A stretch of 61,028 nt of DNA from an uncultured bacterium (GCA_903884945.1 CAISGR010000273.1:1-61028); one strand, 5' to 3'. Counted from the first letter of the stretch, positions 36,790 to 44,766 are shown. Numbers and translations are program-made. The notes: generated by a model from the sequence alone, not told the origin.

Positions 36790-37577
36790 CAAACATTTTG
36801 GTTAACATATTTCAGCATGTCGTCGGTCGCCGAGATCATTTTCGAATTGACCTCATAGGCGCGCTGCGTCTCGATCATGTCGACGAGCTCCTCGACGACA
36901 TTGACGTTCGACGCCTCGAGCATGCCCTGGCGGATATTGCCGCGCCCATCCTGGCCGGCGACGCCGAGCGTCGCGGCGCCGGAGGCAGCGGTCTCAGTCA
37001 GGTAATTGTCGCCTTTGCCGAGCAGGCCGGCCGAGTTCGCGAAGCTGGCGACCTGGATCTGCCCCAGCTCGCTCGCATTGGTCTGCGGCGGGACGGTGGC
37101 CGATACGGTGCCGTCAGTGCCGATCGTGATCGAGGTCGCGCCCTGTGGTACGGTGATGCCGGGCATCACCTGATAGCCTTCGGAGGTGACGAGCAGCCCC
37201 TCGGGCGAGCGGGAGAAATTGCCCGCGCGAGTATAGCCCAGCGTGCCCCCCGGCATCTGGACCTGGAAATAGCCGTCGCCGTCGAGCGCGAGATCGAGCG
37301 AATTGCCCGTGGTCTGCATCGCGCCCTGCGTGTCGATCCGCGCGGTGCCCTGGATGCGGACGCCGGTGCCGAGGTTGAGGCCGGTCGCATATTTCGATTC
37401 TGCGGTGCTGGGCGATCCCGGCGCGGTCACCGTCTGATAGGCGAGCGTCTCGAACGCCGCCCGGTCACGCTTGTACCCGGTGGTGTTCACGTTCGCGAGG
37501 TTGTTCGAGATCACCCGCATGCGCATGTCCTGGGCGTCGAGCCCGGTCCGCGCGATGTGCATTGCTGCGCTGGTCAT
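36789..37577 (-). CDS. flgG: Flagellar distal rod protein
   Basis: A 262-residue rod protein (normal size). The N-terminal ISNNLANVNTTGYKRDRAAFETL and C-terminal LEASNVNVVEELVDMIETQRAYEVNSKMI blocks are family hallmarks that form the D0 coiled coil. Exported by the flagellar type III apparatus without a cleaved signal. It lies between flgF and flgH. Confidence 0.96.
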   Translation of the reverse strand: MTSAAMHIARTGLDAQDMRMRVISNNLANVNTTGYKRDRAAFETLAYQTVTAPGSPSTAESKYATGLNLGTGVRIQGTARIDTQGAMQTTGNSLDLALDGDGYFQVQMPGGTLGYTRAGNFSRSPEGLLVTSEGYQVMPGITVPQGATSITIGTDGTVSATVPPQTNASELGQIQVASFANSAGLLGKGDNYLTETAASGAATLGVAGQDGRGNIRQGMLEASNVNVVEELVDMIETQRAYEVNSKMISATDDMLKYVNQNV

Positions 37578-37589
37578 ATCCTCGGATCC

Positions 37590-38333
37590 TTAAGAGGGCA
37601 GCCGCATCAGCGATGCGGAGCTTTCGTCCATGTTCTTGGCTTCCTTCATCAGGTTGGCCTGGACTTCATAGGCGCGCTGGTTCTCGATCATGTCGACCAG
37701 CGCCTGGGTCATGTTGACGTTCGATCCCTCGAGCGCGCCCGACTGGAGCTTCGCATCGAGATCCTCGGGCAGCACCCCGCCGCCCTTGACGTGCAGCAGG
37801 TTGTCGAGCCCCTTCACCGTGTCCGAGCCCTTGGGGCTGGCGAGCTTGATCTTGTCGAGCGCCTGCGGATTGGCCGGGTCGCCGCCCGGGGGCACGATCG
37901 AGATCGAGCCGTCCGAGGCGATCTTGATCGATTCGGCGGGCGGCACGGTGATGGGACCCCCCGATCCCATCACCGGGAAACCGTCGCCGGTTTCCAGCAC
38001 GCCGGTCGGGGCGACCTGGAGGTCGCCCCGCCGTGTATAGGCCTCGGTCCCGTCGGGCGCCTGGACGGTCAGCCAGGCATCGCCGGCGATGGCGACGTCG
38101 AGCGGCCGGCCGGTCTGCATGATCGCACCGGGGCGGCGATCGGCGTCGACCACCTCCTCGGACGCCGGCGTGCGCGTGTCGAGCGCCGAGCCCGACAGCT
38201 GCATCCGGTCGAACACCACGCGGTCGGCGCGAAAGCCGATCGTCGAGGCGTTCGCCATGTTGTTCGCGATCGCGGCCTGCGACGCCATGTGCGCCTTGAG
38301 CCCGGTTGCCGCGGTGTAGACCAGCTTGTCCAT
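37590..38333 (-). CDS. flgF: Flagellar proximal rod protein
   Basis: A 247-residue rod protein. N-terminal MDKLVYTAATGLKAHM and IANNMANASTIGFRADRVVF, C-terminal LEGSNVNMTQALVDMIENQRAYEVQANLM. It is homologous to flgG next to it and is exported by the flagellar type III system. It ends 12 bases before flgG starts. Confidence 0.95.
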   Translation of the reverse strand: MDKLVYTAATGLKAHMASQAAIANNMANASTIGFRADRVVFDRMQLSGSALDTRTPASEEVVDADRRPGAIMQTGRPLDVAIAGDAWLTVQAPDGTEAYTRRGDLQVAPTGVLETGDGFPVMGSGGPITVPPAESIKIASDGSISIVPPGGDPANPQALDKIKLASPKGSDTVKGLDNLLHVKGGGVLPEDLDAKLQSGALEGSNVNMTQALVDMIENQRAYEVQANLMKEAKNMDESSASLMRLPS

Positions 38334-38355
38334 TCAGATGCTCCGTTCGAGGCCG

Positions 38356-39621
38356 TCAGCGCTGCAGGTTGAAGATCGTCTGGGAAATCTGGTTGGCGGT
38401 ATCGAGCGCCTTGGAATTCGCCTGGAAATTGCGCTGCGCTGCGATCAGCGCGACCAGTTCCTCAGTGATGTCGACATTCGATCCCTCGATCGTGCCCGAC
38501 TGCAGCGATCCGAAGCCATTGTCGTTGGCGCTGCCGAGGGTCGCCTGACCCGAAACCCCGCTGGCCGACCAATAGCTGTTGCCCAGCTGGCGCAGGCCCG
38601 ACGGGTTGGCGAAATTGGCGAGCGCCACCTTGCCGAGCGCGGTCGTATCCCCGTTCGAGAAATTGGCGGTGACCACGCCCGATTCGTCGACGGTGACGCC
38701 GGCCAGCTGGCCGACCGACTTGCCGTCCTGGCTGCGCGCCTCGACCGAAAAAGCGCTCGGTGCCTGAGTCGTGCCGGCAAGATCGAAGGTCAGGGACTGG
38801 GTCGTGCCGCCGCTGGGCGGCGTGAAGGCGTCATAGCTGATCGGCGCGGTCGGCGACGTCATGGCGCCAGCGGAATCGAAGCTGACCGTGACGGGATTGC
38901 TCGACCCGTTGACGCTCAGTTGCTGGTTGCCGACATAGCTGTAGACTGACCAGCTGTCGCTGCCCCCTGCGCTCGTCGCGCTGTTGCGGACATAATAGTT
39001 GGTCAGGGTCATCGCATTGCCGCTGGCGTCGTAGATCGTCGTCGCCGTCGAGTTGTTATAGGTCGCTGCGTTGGTGCGATCGAAGGCCGCTGTCGGCGCG
39101 GTCGCATTGGCGGAGAGGTTCACGTCGAGTGCGACCTTGGTCGTCGCGACCGGAACGCCGCTGGTCTCCGGCAGCTTCAGGTTGATCAGGCCGTCGCTGC
39201 CGGTTGCTGTGACATTGCCCTCGGCATCGACCGGATAGACCTGCAGCGCGCTGCCCTGCGCATCGACGACATAATGGCTGGTCGGATCGACCTGGAAGCT
39301 GCCGTTGCGGGTATAGGCGGTCGACGCGCTGATGCCGCTCGTCTTGACCGTGAAGAAGCCGTCGCCCGAGATCGCGAGATCGAGCGCCGAGCCGGTCGAC
39401 TTGAGATTGCCTTCGGTGAACAACTGGCGGTTGGCCTTCACTACCGTTCCCGAGCCGATGAGCTTGGTCGGGTCGGTCGCGATGCTCGAGGCGATCACGT
39501 CGGCGAAATCGGTACGGCTCTTCTTGAAGCCGTTGGTCGAGACATTGGCCAGGTTGTGCGAGATGGTCGACATCTCGGTCTGGGCCGCCTGCAGGCCGCT
39601 GAGCGAAGTATAGAAGGACAT
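38356..39621 (-). CDS. flgE: Flagellar hook protein
   Basis: Building block of the hook. 421 residues, with N-terminal SFYTSLSGLQAAQTEMSTISHNLANVSTNGFKKSRTDF and C-terminal IEGSNVDITEELVALIAAQRNFQANSKALDTANQISQT. The long central part (about 90-320), rich in Ser/Thr/Ala/Gly, is the variable surface domain. It lies downstream of the hook cap flgD. Confidence 0.95.
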   Translation of the reverse strand: MSFYTSLSGLQAAQTEMSTISHNLANVSTNGFKKSRTDFADVIASSIATDPTKLIGSGTVVKANRQLFTEGNLKSTGSALDLAISGDGFFTVKTSGISASTAYTRNGSFQVDPTSHYVVDAQGSALQVYPVDAEGNVTATGSDGLINLKLPETSGVPVATTKVALDVNLSANATAPTAAFDRTNAATYNNSTATTIYDASGNAMTLTNYYVRNSATSAGGSDSWSVYSYVGNQQLSVNGSSNPVTVSFDSAGAMTSPTAPISYDAFTPPSGGTTQSLTFDLAGTTQAPSAFSVEARSQDGKSVGQLAGVTVDESGVVTANFSNGDTTALGKVALANFANPSGLRQLGNSYWSASGVSGQATLGSANDNGFGSLQSGTIEGSNVDITEELVALIAAQRNFQANSKALDTANQISQTIFNLQR

Positions 39622-39647
39622 GCTGGTCTACTCCTTGGGGGTAAGGG

Positions 39648-40331
39648 TCAGCCGATCTGGCGAACGGCGGAAATGGCGACCTGGCCGAGGCCGGGAAGGG
39701 TAAGCGTCGGCGACCCGGAGGCCGGCATCGAGACGGCTGCGACGGGCGCCCAGACAAGGTTGCGGCTGGCGACGGTGGTGCCGGCATTGGCGGCGGTCAC
39801 CGAAACCTTGAACGGCCCGTCGCCGGCTGCGGCGCCGCCATCGGTGGTGCCATCCCAGTCATAGGAGACGGTGCCTTTCGACTGCGCGCCGAGCTGGATC
39901 GTCTTGAGCACCTGGCCATCGGCTGAGGTGATCGACACATTGACGTCGGTGGCATCGCCATCGAGCTCCACTGCGCCCGCGATCCCGCCCGAGGTGCGCG
40001 CATAGGCGGTATTGCCCTCGGTCAGCACGGTCTTGCCGACATAGGAGAGCGCGTCGCTGGCGCTGGTGCCGCCAAGCTTGTCGGAGATCGCCTTCAGCGT
40101 CGTGTTCATGTCGGTGATGCCGGCAAGCGACGAGAATTGCGCCATCTGGGCGACCATCTGGGTGTTGTCGACCGGGGCGAACGGATCCTGGTTGTTGAGC
40201 TGGGCGGTCATCAGCTTCAGGAAATCGGCCTGGCCGAGCGTGGTCGAGCCGGAAGAGGAGGCGGCCGCGGCGCTGGTCGTCGTCCGGTTGATGCCGAGAT
40301 TGGTGAGGGTGGTATCGAAAGCGGTGCTCAT
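39648..40331 (-). CDS. flgD: Flagellar hook cap (scaffold) protein
   Basis: A 227-residue protein that caps the growing hook. The N-terminal core TLGQADFLKLMTAQLNNQDPFAPVDNTQMVAQMAQFSSL is the FlgD signature. The C-terminal half has the FlgD Tudor/Ig-like region ending in VAISAVRQI. Hook length is set together with FliK (57040). Confidence 0.95.
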   Translation of the reverse strand: MSTAFDTTLTNLGINRTTTSAAAASSSGSTTLGQADFLKLMTAQLNNQDPFAPVDNTQMVAQMAQFSSLAGITDMNTTLKAISDKLGGTSASDALSYVGKTVLTEGNTAYARTSGGIAGAVELDGDATDVNVSITSADGQVLKTIQLGAQSKGTVSYDWDGTTDGGAAAGDGPFKVSVTAANAGTTVASRNLVWAPVAAVSMPASGSPTLTLPGLGQVAISAVRQIG

Positions 40332-40333
40332 GA

Positions 40334-40744
40334 TCAGCGTCCAAGCTTGAGGGTATCGAGGATCAGGGATTTCGCGGTCTGCATGACCTCGACATTGTTC
40401 TGGTAGCTGCGCGCGGTCTCCATCATGTCGACCAACTCGCGGGTCTCGTCGACGGCGCTCACGAAGACGTTGCCGTCCTTGTCCGCCATCGGGTGCGAGG
40501 GATCGTAGAGCTTGGTCGGCTCGCCGCCCGCTGTCACGATCTGCTCGACGTTCACGGTCGCGAGGCCGGTGGCCTTGTCATATTCAGTGCGGAACACCGG
40601 CTTGATCGTGCGATAGGCAGTGCTTGCGCTGCCGGAGATCGCGCCGGCATTGGCGAGGTTCGAGGCCGTGGTGTTCATCCGCACCAGCTGCGCCGACATC
40701 GCGCGGCCGGCGACCTGGAAGATGTTGAGGGAGTTGTCGGCCAT
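40334..40744 (-). CDS. flgC: Flagellar proximal rod protein
   Basis: A 136-residue rod subunit. N-terminal ARAMSAQLVRMNTTASNLANAG, C-terminal FVSAVDETRELVDMMETARSYQNNVEVMQTAKSLI. The usual PEG/GYK part of the motif is replaced by ISGSASTAYRTIKPVF, a common alphaproteobacterial variation. It starts two codons after flgB ends. Confidence 0.95.
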   Translation of the reverse strand: MADNSLNIFQVAGRAMSAQLVRMNTTASNLANAGAISGSASTAYRTIKPVFRTEYDKATGLATVNVEQIVTAGGEPTKLYDPSHPMADKDGNVFVSAVDETRELVDMMETARSYQNNVEVMQTAKSLILDTLKLGR

Positions 40745-40747
40745 GCC

Positions 40748-41101
40748 TTATTCTCCCTTCAGCGCGCGGGTGATCTGGCTGATCCGGCCGTTCAGGAACG
40801 ACAGGGTCGTCTGATACTGGACGGCGTTCTCGGCAAAGGCGGTCTGCTCGGTGGAAAGCTCGACGGTATTGCCGTCGAGCGACGGCTGGCTCGGCACGCG
40901 GTAGCGCACGGCACTCCCGATGCTGTTGGTGTCGGCATCGCCGGACTGCTGGACCGCCGCGAGCGCGGTCTGGAAGTCGATGTCCTTGGCCTTGAAGCCG
41001 GGTGTCGACGCATTGGCGATGTTCGACGCGAGCAGGCCCATGCGCTGCGAACGCACCTGTAGCGCCGCTGCATGAACTCCGAAAAGCGTGTCGTCGGCCA
41101 T
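40748..41101 (-). CDS. flgB: Flagellar proximal rod protein, first gene of the flg operon
   Basis: A 117-residue rod subunit with NIANASTPGFKAKDIDFQTAL near the N-terminus and LSTEQTAFAENAVQYQTTLSFLNGRISQI at the C-terminus. ATG 41101 is preceded by AGGAGAAGG. A perfect sigma-54 promoter sits at 41139-41153, which would give a leader of about 27 bases and drive flgBCDEFGHIJKL. Confidence 0.94.
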   Translation of the reverse strand: MADDTLFGVHAAALQVRSQRMGLLASNIANASTPGFKAKDIDFQTALAAVQQSGDADTNSIGSAVRYRVPSQPSLDGNTVELSTEQTAFAENAVQYQTTLSFLNGRISQITRALKGE

Positions 41102-41138
41102 GGGCCTTCTCCTGCGCAAGATTGCGCGAGGGAACACA

Positions 41139-41153
41139 GCAAAGGCCGTGCCA
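41139..41153 (-). promoter_or_regulatory. Sigma-54 promoter of the flgB-flgL operon
   Basis: On the minus strand TGGCACG-GCCT-TTGC, an exact match to the -24/-12 consensus TGGCACG-N4-TTGC. The predicted start is about 27 bases before the flgB ATG. Two CGGCAA/TTGCCG dyads lie 55-105 bases upstream. Confidence 0.85.
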
Positions 41154-41207
41154 GATGCCCCGGGAAGGCGCGGCGGGGTCCTGGCGATGCCGTGGCGGCA
41201 AGCGCGG

Positions 41208-41223
41208 CGGCAAGCCCTTGCCG
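41208..41223. promoter_or_regulatory. ftr-like enhancer dyad (CGGCAA-N4-TTGCCG)
   Basis: Perfect dyad CGGCAA-GCCC-TTGCCG between the divergent flgB and second-stator promoters. Additional GGCGGCAAG half-sites precede it. The form resembles Caulobacter ftr sites bound by FlbD. Confidence 0.6.
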
Positions 41224-41229
41224 GCCTGG

Positions 41230-41244
41230 CGGCAAGTCTTGCCG
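41230..41244. promoter_or_regulatory. ftr-like enhancer dyad (3-base spacer)
   Basis: CGGCAA-GTC-TTGCCG, immediately followed by another GTTGCCGG half-site. It lies 22 bases (about two helical turns) from the dyad at 41208, placing both on one DNA face. Confidence 0.55.
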
Positions 41245-41298
41245 GTTGCCGGCCGCCCCGATGTGCCCGTACGGCCGGGTATGCCGGCGCGGGGCACT

Positions 41299-41313
41299 TG
41301 GCCCACCCCTTGC
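41299..41313 (+). promoter_or_regulatory. Sigma-54-type promoter candidate for the second stator genes
   Basis: TGGCCCA-CCCC-TTGC keeps the essential GG (-24) and GC (-12) with correct spacing but has a weaker core than the flgB promoter. Transcription would start at about 41324, only a few bases before the ATG at 41327, giving an almost leaderless mRNA. Confidence 0.5.
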
Positions 41314-41326
41314 AAAGGGCGGGACG

Positions 41327-42022
41327 ATGACGACCGCACCCGATCTCGCCCAGCTGCTGGGCCCCTTTCTCGACCCGCGAGCGATCGCGATCGTTGGCGG
41401 TGGCACGCTGCTTGCCATCATGCTGCGGACGCCGGCGCGCGACCTGCTGCGCGCCATCGCCGCGCTCCGCACGATCGGCCGACGGCGCTTCGATGCGGCG
41501 CCCCTGCTCGATCAGATCGCCGCGCTCGGCCGGATCGCGCGCCGTCACGGCGTCATGGCGCTGGATCGTTCCGTGATCGCCGATGCCGATGTCGCCGCCG
41601 CGATCGCCGCGATTGTCGATGGGCGGCCCGCCGCCGAGGTCGAAGCGCTGGTCCGGCATCTGCGGCGAGCGCGAATCGATCGCCACGGTGCTGCCGCCGA
41701 TGTCTGGATGGGTGCGGCCGAGGTGGCACCCGCCATGGGGATGGTCGGCACGTTGATCGGTCTGGTCGGCATGTTCGTCCGGATGGATGATCCCGGTGCC
41801 ATTGGTGGCGCGATGGCGATCGCGCTGCTCGCGACGCTCTACGGCGCGCTGGTCGCCAATCTGATCGCCATGCCCGTTGCGGCGCGGCTGCGGCGCCATG
41901 CCCGCGAGGAGGCGGTCGAGCGGCTGCGGCTCGAGGCGCCGCTGGTCGCGCTTGCGGCGCGCGAGCAACCGCGCTCGGCGCCCGCGCTCGGCATTCCCGT
42001 GCCGATGGCGGATGTGGCATGA
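41327..42022 (+). CDS. Compact MotA-like stator/proton-channel protein
   Basis: A 231-residue MotA/TolQ/ExbB-superfamily protein. It begins with a segment like PomA TM2 (RAIAIVGGGTLLAIMLRTPARDLLRAI, about 19-44). The conserved channel helices follow: APAMGMVGTLIGLVGMF (134-150) and MAIALLATLYGALVANLIAMPVA (163-185). The first PomA helix is absent, so only three segments are seen, an ExbB-like layout. It overlaps the MotB-like gene by four bases. With the standard motA/motB at 30.5-32.3 kb, the cell has two stator sets or a second ion-driven motor. Confidence 0.82.
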   Translation: MTTAPDLAQLLGPFLDPRAIAIVGGGTLLAIMLRTPARDLLRAIAALRTIGRRRFDAAPLLDQIAALGRIARRHGVMALDRSVIADADVAAAIAAIVDGRPAAEVEALVRHLRRARIDRHGAAADVWMGAAEVAPAMGMVGTLIGLVGMFVRMDDPGAIGGAMAIALLATLYGALVANLIAMPVAARLRRHAREEAVERLRLEAPLVALAAREQPRSAPALGIPVPMADVA

Positions 42023-42552
42023 TGGACGAGTTTCCCGAAGCCCTGCCTGGCCGCCCGATCTGGCTGATGACGCTGGCTGATCTCGCACTGTTGCTCGTGG
42101 GCTTCTTCGTGCTGGTCCAGGCCAGCCAGCATCTCGATCGCAAGGCGCTCGCCCGCGGTATCCGCGAAGGCTTTGGCGGGGCGACCGGGCCGGTCGCGAC
42201 GCCCGAGCCGATTCCGATGGCGGCGGCGGCGATGATGAACTTCGCGCCCGGCTCGGCCGCGCTGCCCTCGGCCCCTGCGGGCCTTATTGCCTGGGCGCGC
42301 GAGGCGGTGCGCGATCCCCGGGTGACGCTGAAGATCAGCGGCAGCGCTGACGGTTCGGCCGCGGATGTCGATCCCGCCACCGGCAACGGCGCCGTGCTCG
42401 CGGCCGATCGCGCGCGCGCCGTCGCCGCCGCCTTCGCCGCGGCGCATGTCGCGCCCGCCGGCCGCATCACGATCGTCAATGCGCCCGATCTGCCCGGCCA
42501 TAATCGCCGGACCGTGATCGTGACCATGGGCTTTGCCGGGGAACGGCAATGA
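42019..42552 (+). CDS. Compact MotB-like protein
   Basis: A 177-residue partner of the preceding gene. A single TM at about 14-34, WLMTLADLALLLVGFFVLVQA, carries Asp21 at the position of the proton-binding Asp of MotB. The C-terminal region (about 95-170: VTLKISGSADG, LAADRARAVAAAFAAAHV, NRRTVIVTM) is a short, diverged OmpA-like domain. The total is far shorter than MotB (301 here). Its stop lies inside an ftr-like dyad (42544-42559). Confidence 0.8.
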   Translation: MMDEFPEALPGRPIWLMTLADLALLLVGFFVLVQASQHLDRKALARGIREGFGGATGPVATPEPIPMAAAAMMNFAPGSAALPSAPAGLIAWAREAVRDPRVTLKISGSADGSAADVDPATGNGAVLAADRARAVAAAFAAAHVAPAGRITIVNAPDLPGHNRRTVIVTMGFAGERQ

Positions 42553-42559
42553 TTTGCCG
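42544..42559. promoter_or_regulatory. ftr-like enhancer dyad upstream of flgA
   Basis: Perfect CGGCAA-TGAT-TTGCCG (extended by one A/T pair on each side) covering the stop codon of the MotB-like gene, about 40 bases before flgA. No sigma-54 promoter is seen directly beside it. It may serve the upstream promoters or act as a roadblock. Confidence 0.55.
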
Positions 42560-42596
42560 TCCGGCAACCAGATCCTGCCGCCGCAAGGAGAAAATA

Positions 42597-43127
42597 ATGC
42601 GCTGCCTGTTCGTACCGCTGGCCCTGCTCGCCGCTCCCGCGCTTGCCGCTCCACCGTTCCAGGATACGATCGCGCTCGACCGCGCCGTCGCCGCTTTTAC
42701 CGGCCGCGCGATCGGCGACGAGGGCGGGGCCAGGAGCGTGGTCGATTCCCGGCTCAAGCTTGCCGCCTGCCCGACCGTCTCGCTGTCGTGGCGCGGGGGC
42801 AGTCACGATACCGTCGTGGTCGCCTGTACCGGGCCGGAATGGCGGATCTTCGTTCCGGTGCGCGCCGCCGCGACGGCCGCGGCGGCCCCGTCTACTGCGG
42901 CCGCGCCGGCAATCGTGCCGATCAAGCTCGCCGCGGTGATCAAGCGCGGTGATCCGGTAACGATCGCGGCCGGCTCGACCGGCTTCTCGATCAGCCGCGA
43001 GGGCGTCGCGCTGGCGGATGCCGCGCCCGGCGCGCGCTTCCTCGTCAAGGTCGACGACACGCGCAATCCGGTCCAGGCCGTCGCGATCGAGGCCGGTCGC
43101 GCGACGCTGCCGGGATGGGCGGAATAA
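42597..43127 (+). CDS. flgA: Flagellar P-ring assembly chaperone
   Basis: A 176-residue exported protein that helps FlgI assemble into the P-ring. The signal peptide is MRCLFVPLALLAAPALA. The C-terminal SAF-like domain has VIKRGDPVTIAAGSTGFSISREGVALADAAPGARFLVKV, typical of FlgA. GCAAGGAG precedes ATG 42597. It sits rightward in the cluster while flgI is on the other strand. Confidence 0.93.
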   Translation: MRCLFVPLALLAAPALAAPPFQDTIALDRAVAAFTGRAIGDEGGARSVVDSRLKLAACPTVSLSWRGGSHDTVVVACTGPEWRIFVPVRAAATAAAAPSTAAAPAIVPIKLAAVIKRGDPVTIAAGSTGFSISREGVALADAAPGARFLVKVDDTRNPVQAVAIEAGRATLPGWAE

Positions 43128-43130
43128 TTC

Positions 43131-43158
43131 CTTAAGTTCTGTCCGGAACCGTCGTTAC
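43131..43158 (+). promoter_or_regulatory. Sigma-28 (FliA)-type promoter candidate for flgM
   Basis: CTTAA, 15 bases, GTCGTTAC. It is identical in both boxes and spacing to the element before fliC (49988-50015). The predicted leader to flgM is about 27 bases. This would give the feedback in which FliA transcribes its own inhibitor. Confidence 0.6.
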
Positions 43159-43191
43159 TCCTCCTGTCGGCGTAACCGCAAAGGTGCAGGC

Positions 43192-43485
43192 ATGGTGGAT
43201 TCGATCAGTTCAAAGCCAGTGTCAGGCCGTGATCGGCAACTGACGCCGGTCACGCGCGCTTCCGCTGCGACGCGCGTCACGGCGGAGAATGACGGCGTGG
43301 CGACGGAACAACTGAAGCTGTCGGCGATCGCGTTCGGCTATGACGAGACGCCGCCAGTCGATCTGGAGCGGGTCTCGCGGATCCGCAATGCGGTTCGGAA
43401 CGGCACCTTCCCCATCTACCCAACCAAGATTGCCGATCGGCTGATCGCGCTCAAGCTCGAATGGAATCCGCATGACGCCAAGTAA
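43192..43485 (+). CDS. flgM: Anti-sigma-28 factor FlgM
   Basis: A 97-residue protein that binds FliA and is exported through the completed hook to release it. The C-terminal core fits the FlgM family: ERVSRIRNAVRNGTFPIYPTKIADRLIALKLEW. The N-terminal half is polar and probably disordered, as usual. It overlaps flgN by 14 bases. A sigma-28-type promoter lies just upstream. Confidence 0.88.
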   Translation: MVDSISSKPVSGRDRQLTPVTRASAATRVTAENDGVATEQLKLSAIAFGYDETPPVDLERVSRIRNAVRNGTFPIYPTKIADRLIALKLEWNPHDAK

Positions 43486-43801
43486 GACCAGGCGTGACGC
43501 GCTGATCGGCGTGATCGAATCGCTCCATGCGGAGATCGCGGCGCTGAAGTCGAATGATGTGGACGCGCTCGAGCGGGCGACCCAGGCCAAGCTGGCCGGG
43601 ATCAATGCCCTGGCCGATTTCGGGATCGCGCCGACGGGGCCGGAACTCCGTGCCCTCGCCGAGGAGGCCAATCGCCTCAACGAGACCTGCCGCATCTATG
43701 TGAACCTGATGGCGGCAAATGTTCGCCGCCGCCTGCAAAGTCTGACCGGCGATGCCGGCACCGGCTATCGGCCTGGGATGGGCATCGCCGCCTACGCCTG
43801 A
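43472..43801 (+). CDS. flgN: FlgN-like flagellar export chaperone
   Basis: A 109-residue, mainly helical protein (ALIGVIESLHAEIAALKSNDVDALERATQAKLAGINAL). FlgN chaperones FlgK and FlgL to the export gate. The assignment rests on size, helical heptads, the C-terminal RIYVNLMAANVRRRL region and its place directly after flgM, the usual order. It overlaps flgM by 14 bases. Confidence 0.75.
   Translation: MTPSKTRRDALIGVIESLHAEIAALKSNDVDALERATQAKLAGINALADFGIAPTGPELRALAEEANRLNETCRIYVNLMAANVRRRLQSLTGDAGTGYRPGMGIAAYA
43713..43728. promoter_or_regulatory. ftr-like dyad with one mismatch, inside flgN
   Basis: CGGCAA-ATGT-TCGCCG differs from the dyad consensus by one base. It lies about 110 bases upstream of the sigma-54 promoter at 43837, the usual enhancer distance. 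Confidence 0.4.
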
Positions 43802-43836
43802 GGGCGGTGGCGCTCGCAGCCATCTCCTGACGCTTC

Positions 43837-43851
43837 TGGCACGCTCCTTGC
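43837..43851 (+). promoter_or_regulatory. Sigma-54 promoter of the transglycosylase-flhA-fliA unit
   Basis: TGGCACG-CTCC-TTGC, an exact -24/-12 consensus match in the 89-base gap after flgN. The predicted start at about 43863 gives a leader of about 28 bases to ATG 43891. It puts fliA, and thus the whole FliA tier, under sigma-54 control. Confidence 0.85.
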
Positions 43852-43890
43852 TGCTGTTGCCCTGAATACGGGCAATGCAGCCGGGGATCG

Positions 43891-44763
43891 ATGACCTTCA
43901 ATCCGATTGCCACTCTTACAGGTACCAATACGACCGGCTCGGTGCAGTCGGCGATTGCCCTGGCGAGCCGGAAGACCGGCATCGACTTCAACTATCTGAT
44001 GGGCCAGGCGCAGCTCGAGAGCGGGATGCGGGCCGATGCCCGGTCCGGCACGTCGAGCGCCGCGGGTCTCTATCAGTTCGTCGAGCAGAGTTGGCTGCGC
44101 GTGGTAAAGCAGCACGGCGCCGAGCATGGGCTCGGCTGGGCGGCGAACAGCATCACCACCACGAGTTCGGGTCGGATGATGGTGAGCGATCCCGGCATGC
44201 GCCGCGCAATCCTTGCGCTCCGCAACGACCCGCAGACCGCCTCGCTGATGGCCGCCGAGCACGCTTCCGACAACAAGGATGCGATCGAGAGTTCGTTCGG
44301 CCGCGCCGCCACCGGCACCGATCTTTATATGGCGCATTTCCTTGGGCTCGGCGGCGCGCGCTCGTTCCTGGGGGCGATGCAGGAGAGCCCCAATCGCAGC
44401 GCCGCCACGCTGTTTCCAGCTGCCGCACGCGCCAACCGCAACATCTTCTACGCCTCGAACGGCCAGCCGCGCACGCTTGCGCAGATCTACGACCGCTTCA
44501 CGGCGAAGCTCGAAGACGGTGCTGCGGGGGGATCGGCACAGGTCGGCGCGGTCAGCCTGGCCTCGACCACGCTGGGAGATTCCGGCGCGACCGTCATTCC
44601 CGGCAACGGCGAAAGCAGCACCAGCGAGGCAGCGGTGTGGGCGAAGGCAACACTCGATCAGATCAATGGAGGGGCGGCGCGGGTGCAGAATGCCAATCTC
44701 ATGCGGCCGACGCCGGATACGGCGCGGCTTGCCTATATGATGCTCGCGAGCCTGGGGGCCTGA
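43891..44763 (+). CDS. Flagellar lytic transglycosylase (SLT domain)
   Basis: A 290-residue protein with a lysozyme-like SLT fold. The catalytic Glu43 is in MGQAQLESGM, followed by GLYQFVEQSWL (about 60-70), HASDNKDAIESSFGR and DLYMAHFLGLGGA. It opens the peptidoglycan for the rod and replaces the missing muramidase half of FlgJ. No Sec signal is evident, which suggests export by the flagellar apparatus or, less likely, another route. It lies directly upstream of flhA, after a sigma-54 promoter. Confidence 0.85.
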   Translation: MTFNPIATLTGTNTTGSVQSAIALASRKTGIDFNYLMGQAQLESGMRADARSGTSSAAGLYQFVEQSWLRVVKQHGAEHGLGWAANSITTTSSGRMMVSDPGMRRAILALRNDPQTASLMAAEHASDNKDAIESSFGRAATGTDLYMAHFLGLGGARSFLGAMQESPNRSAATLFPAAARANRNIFYASNGQPRTLAQIYDRFTAKLEDGAAGGSAQVGAVSLASTTLGDSGATVIPGNGESSTSEAAVWAKATLDQINGGAARVQNANLMRPTPDTARLAYMMLASLGA

Positions 44764-44766
44764 TCG

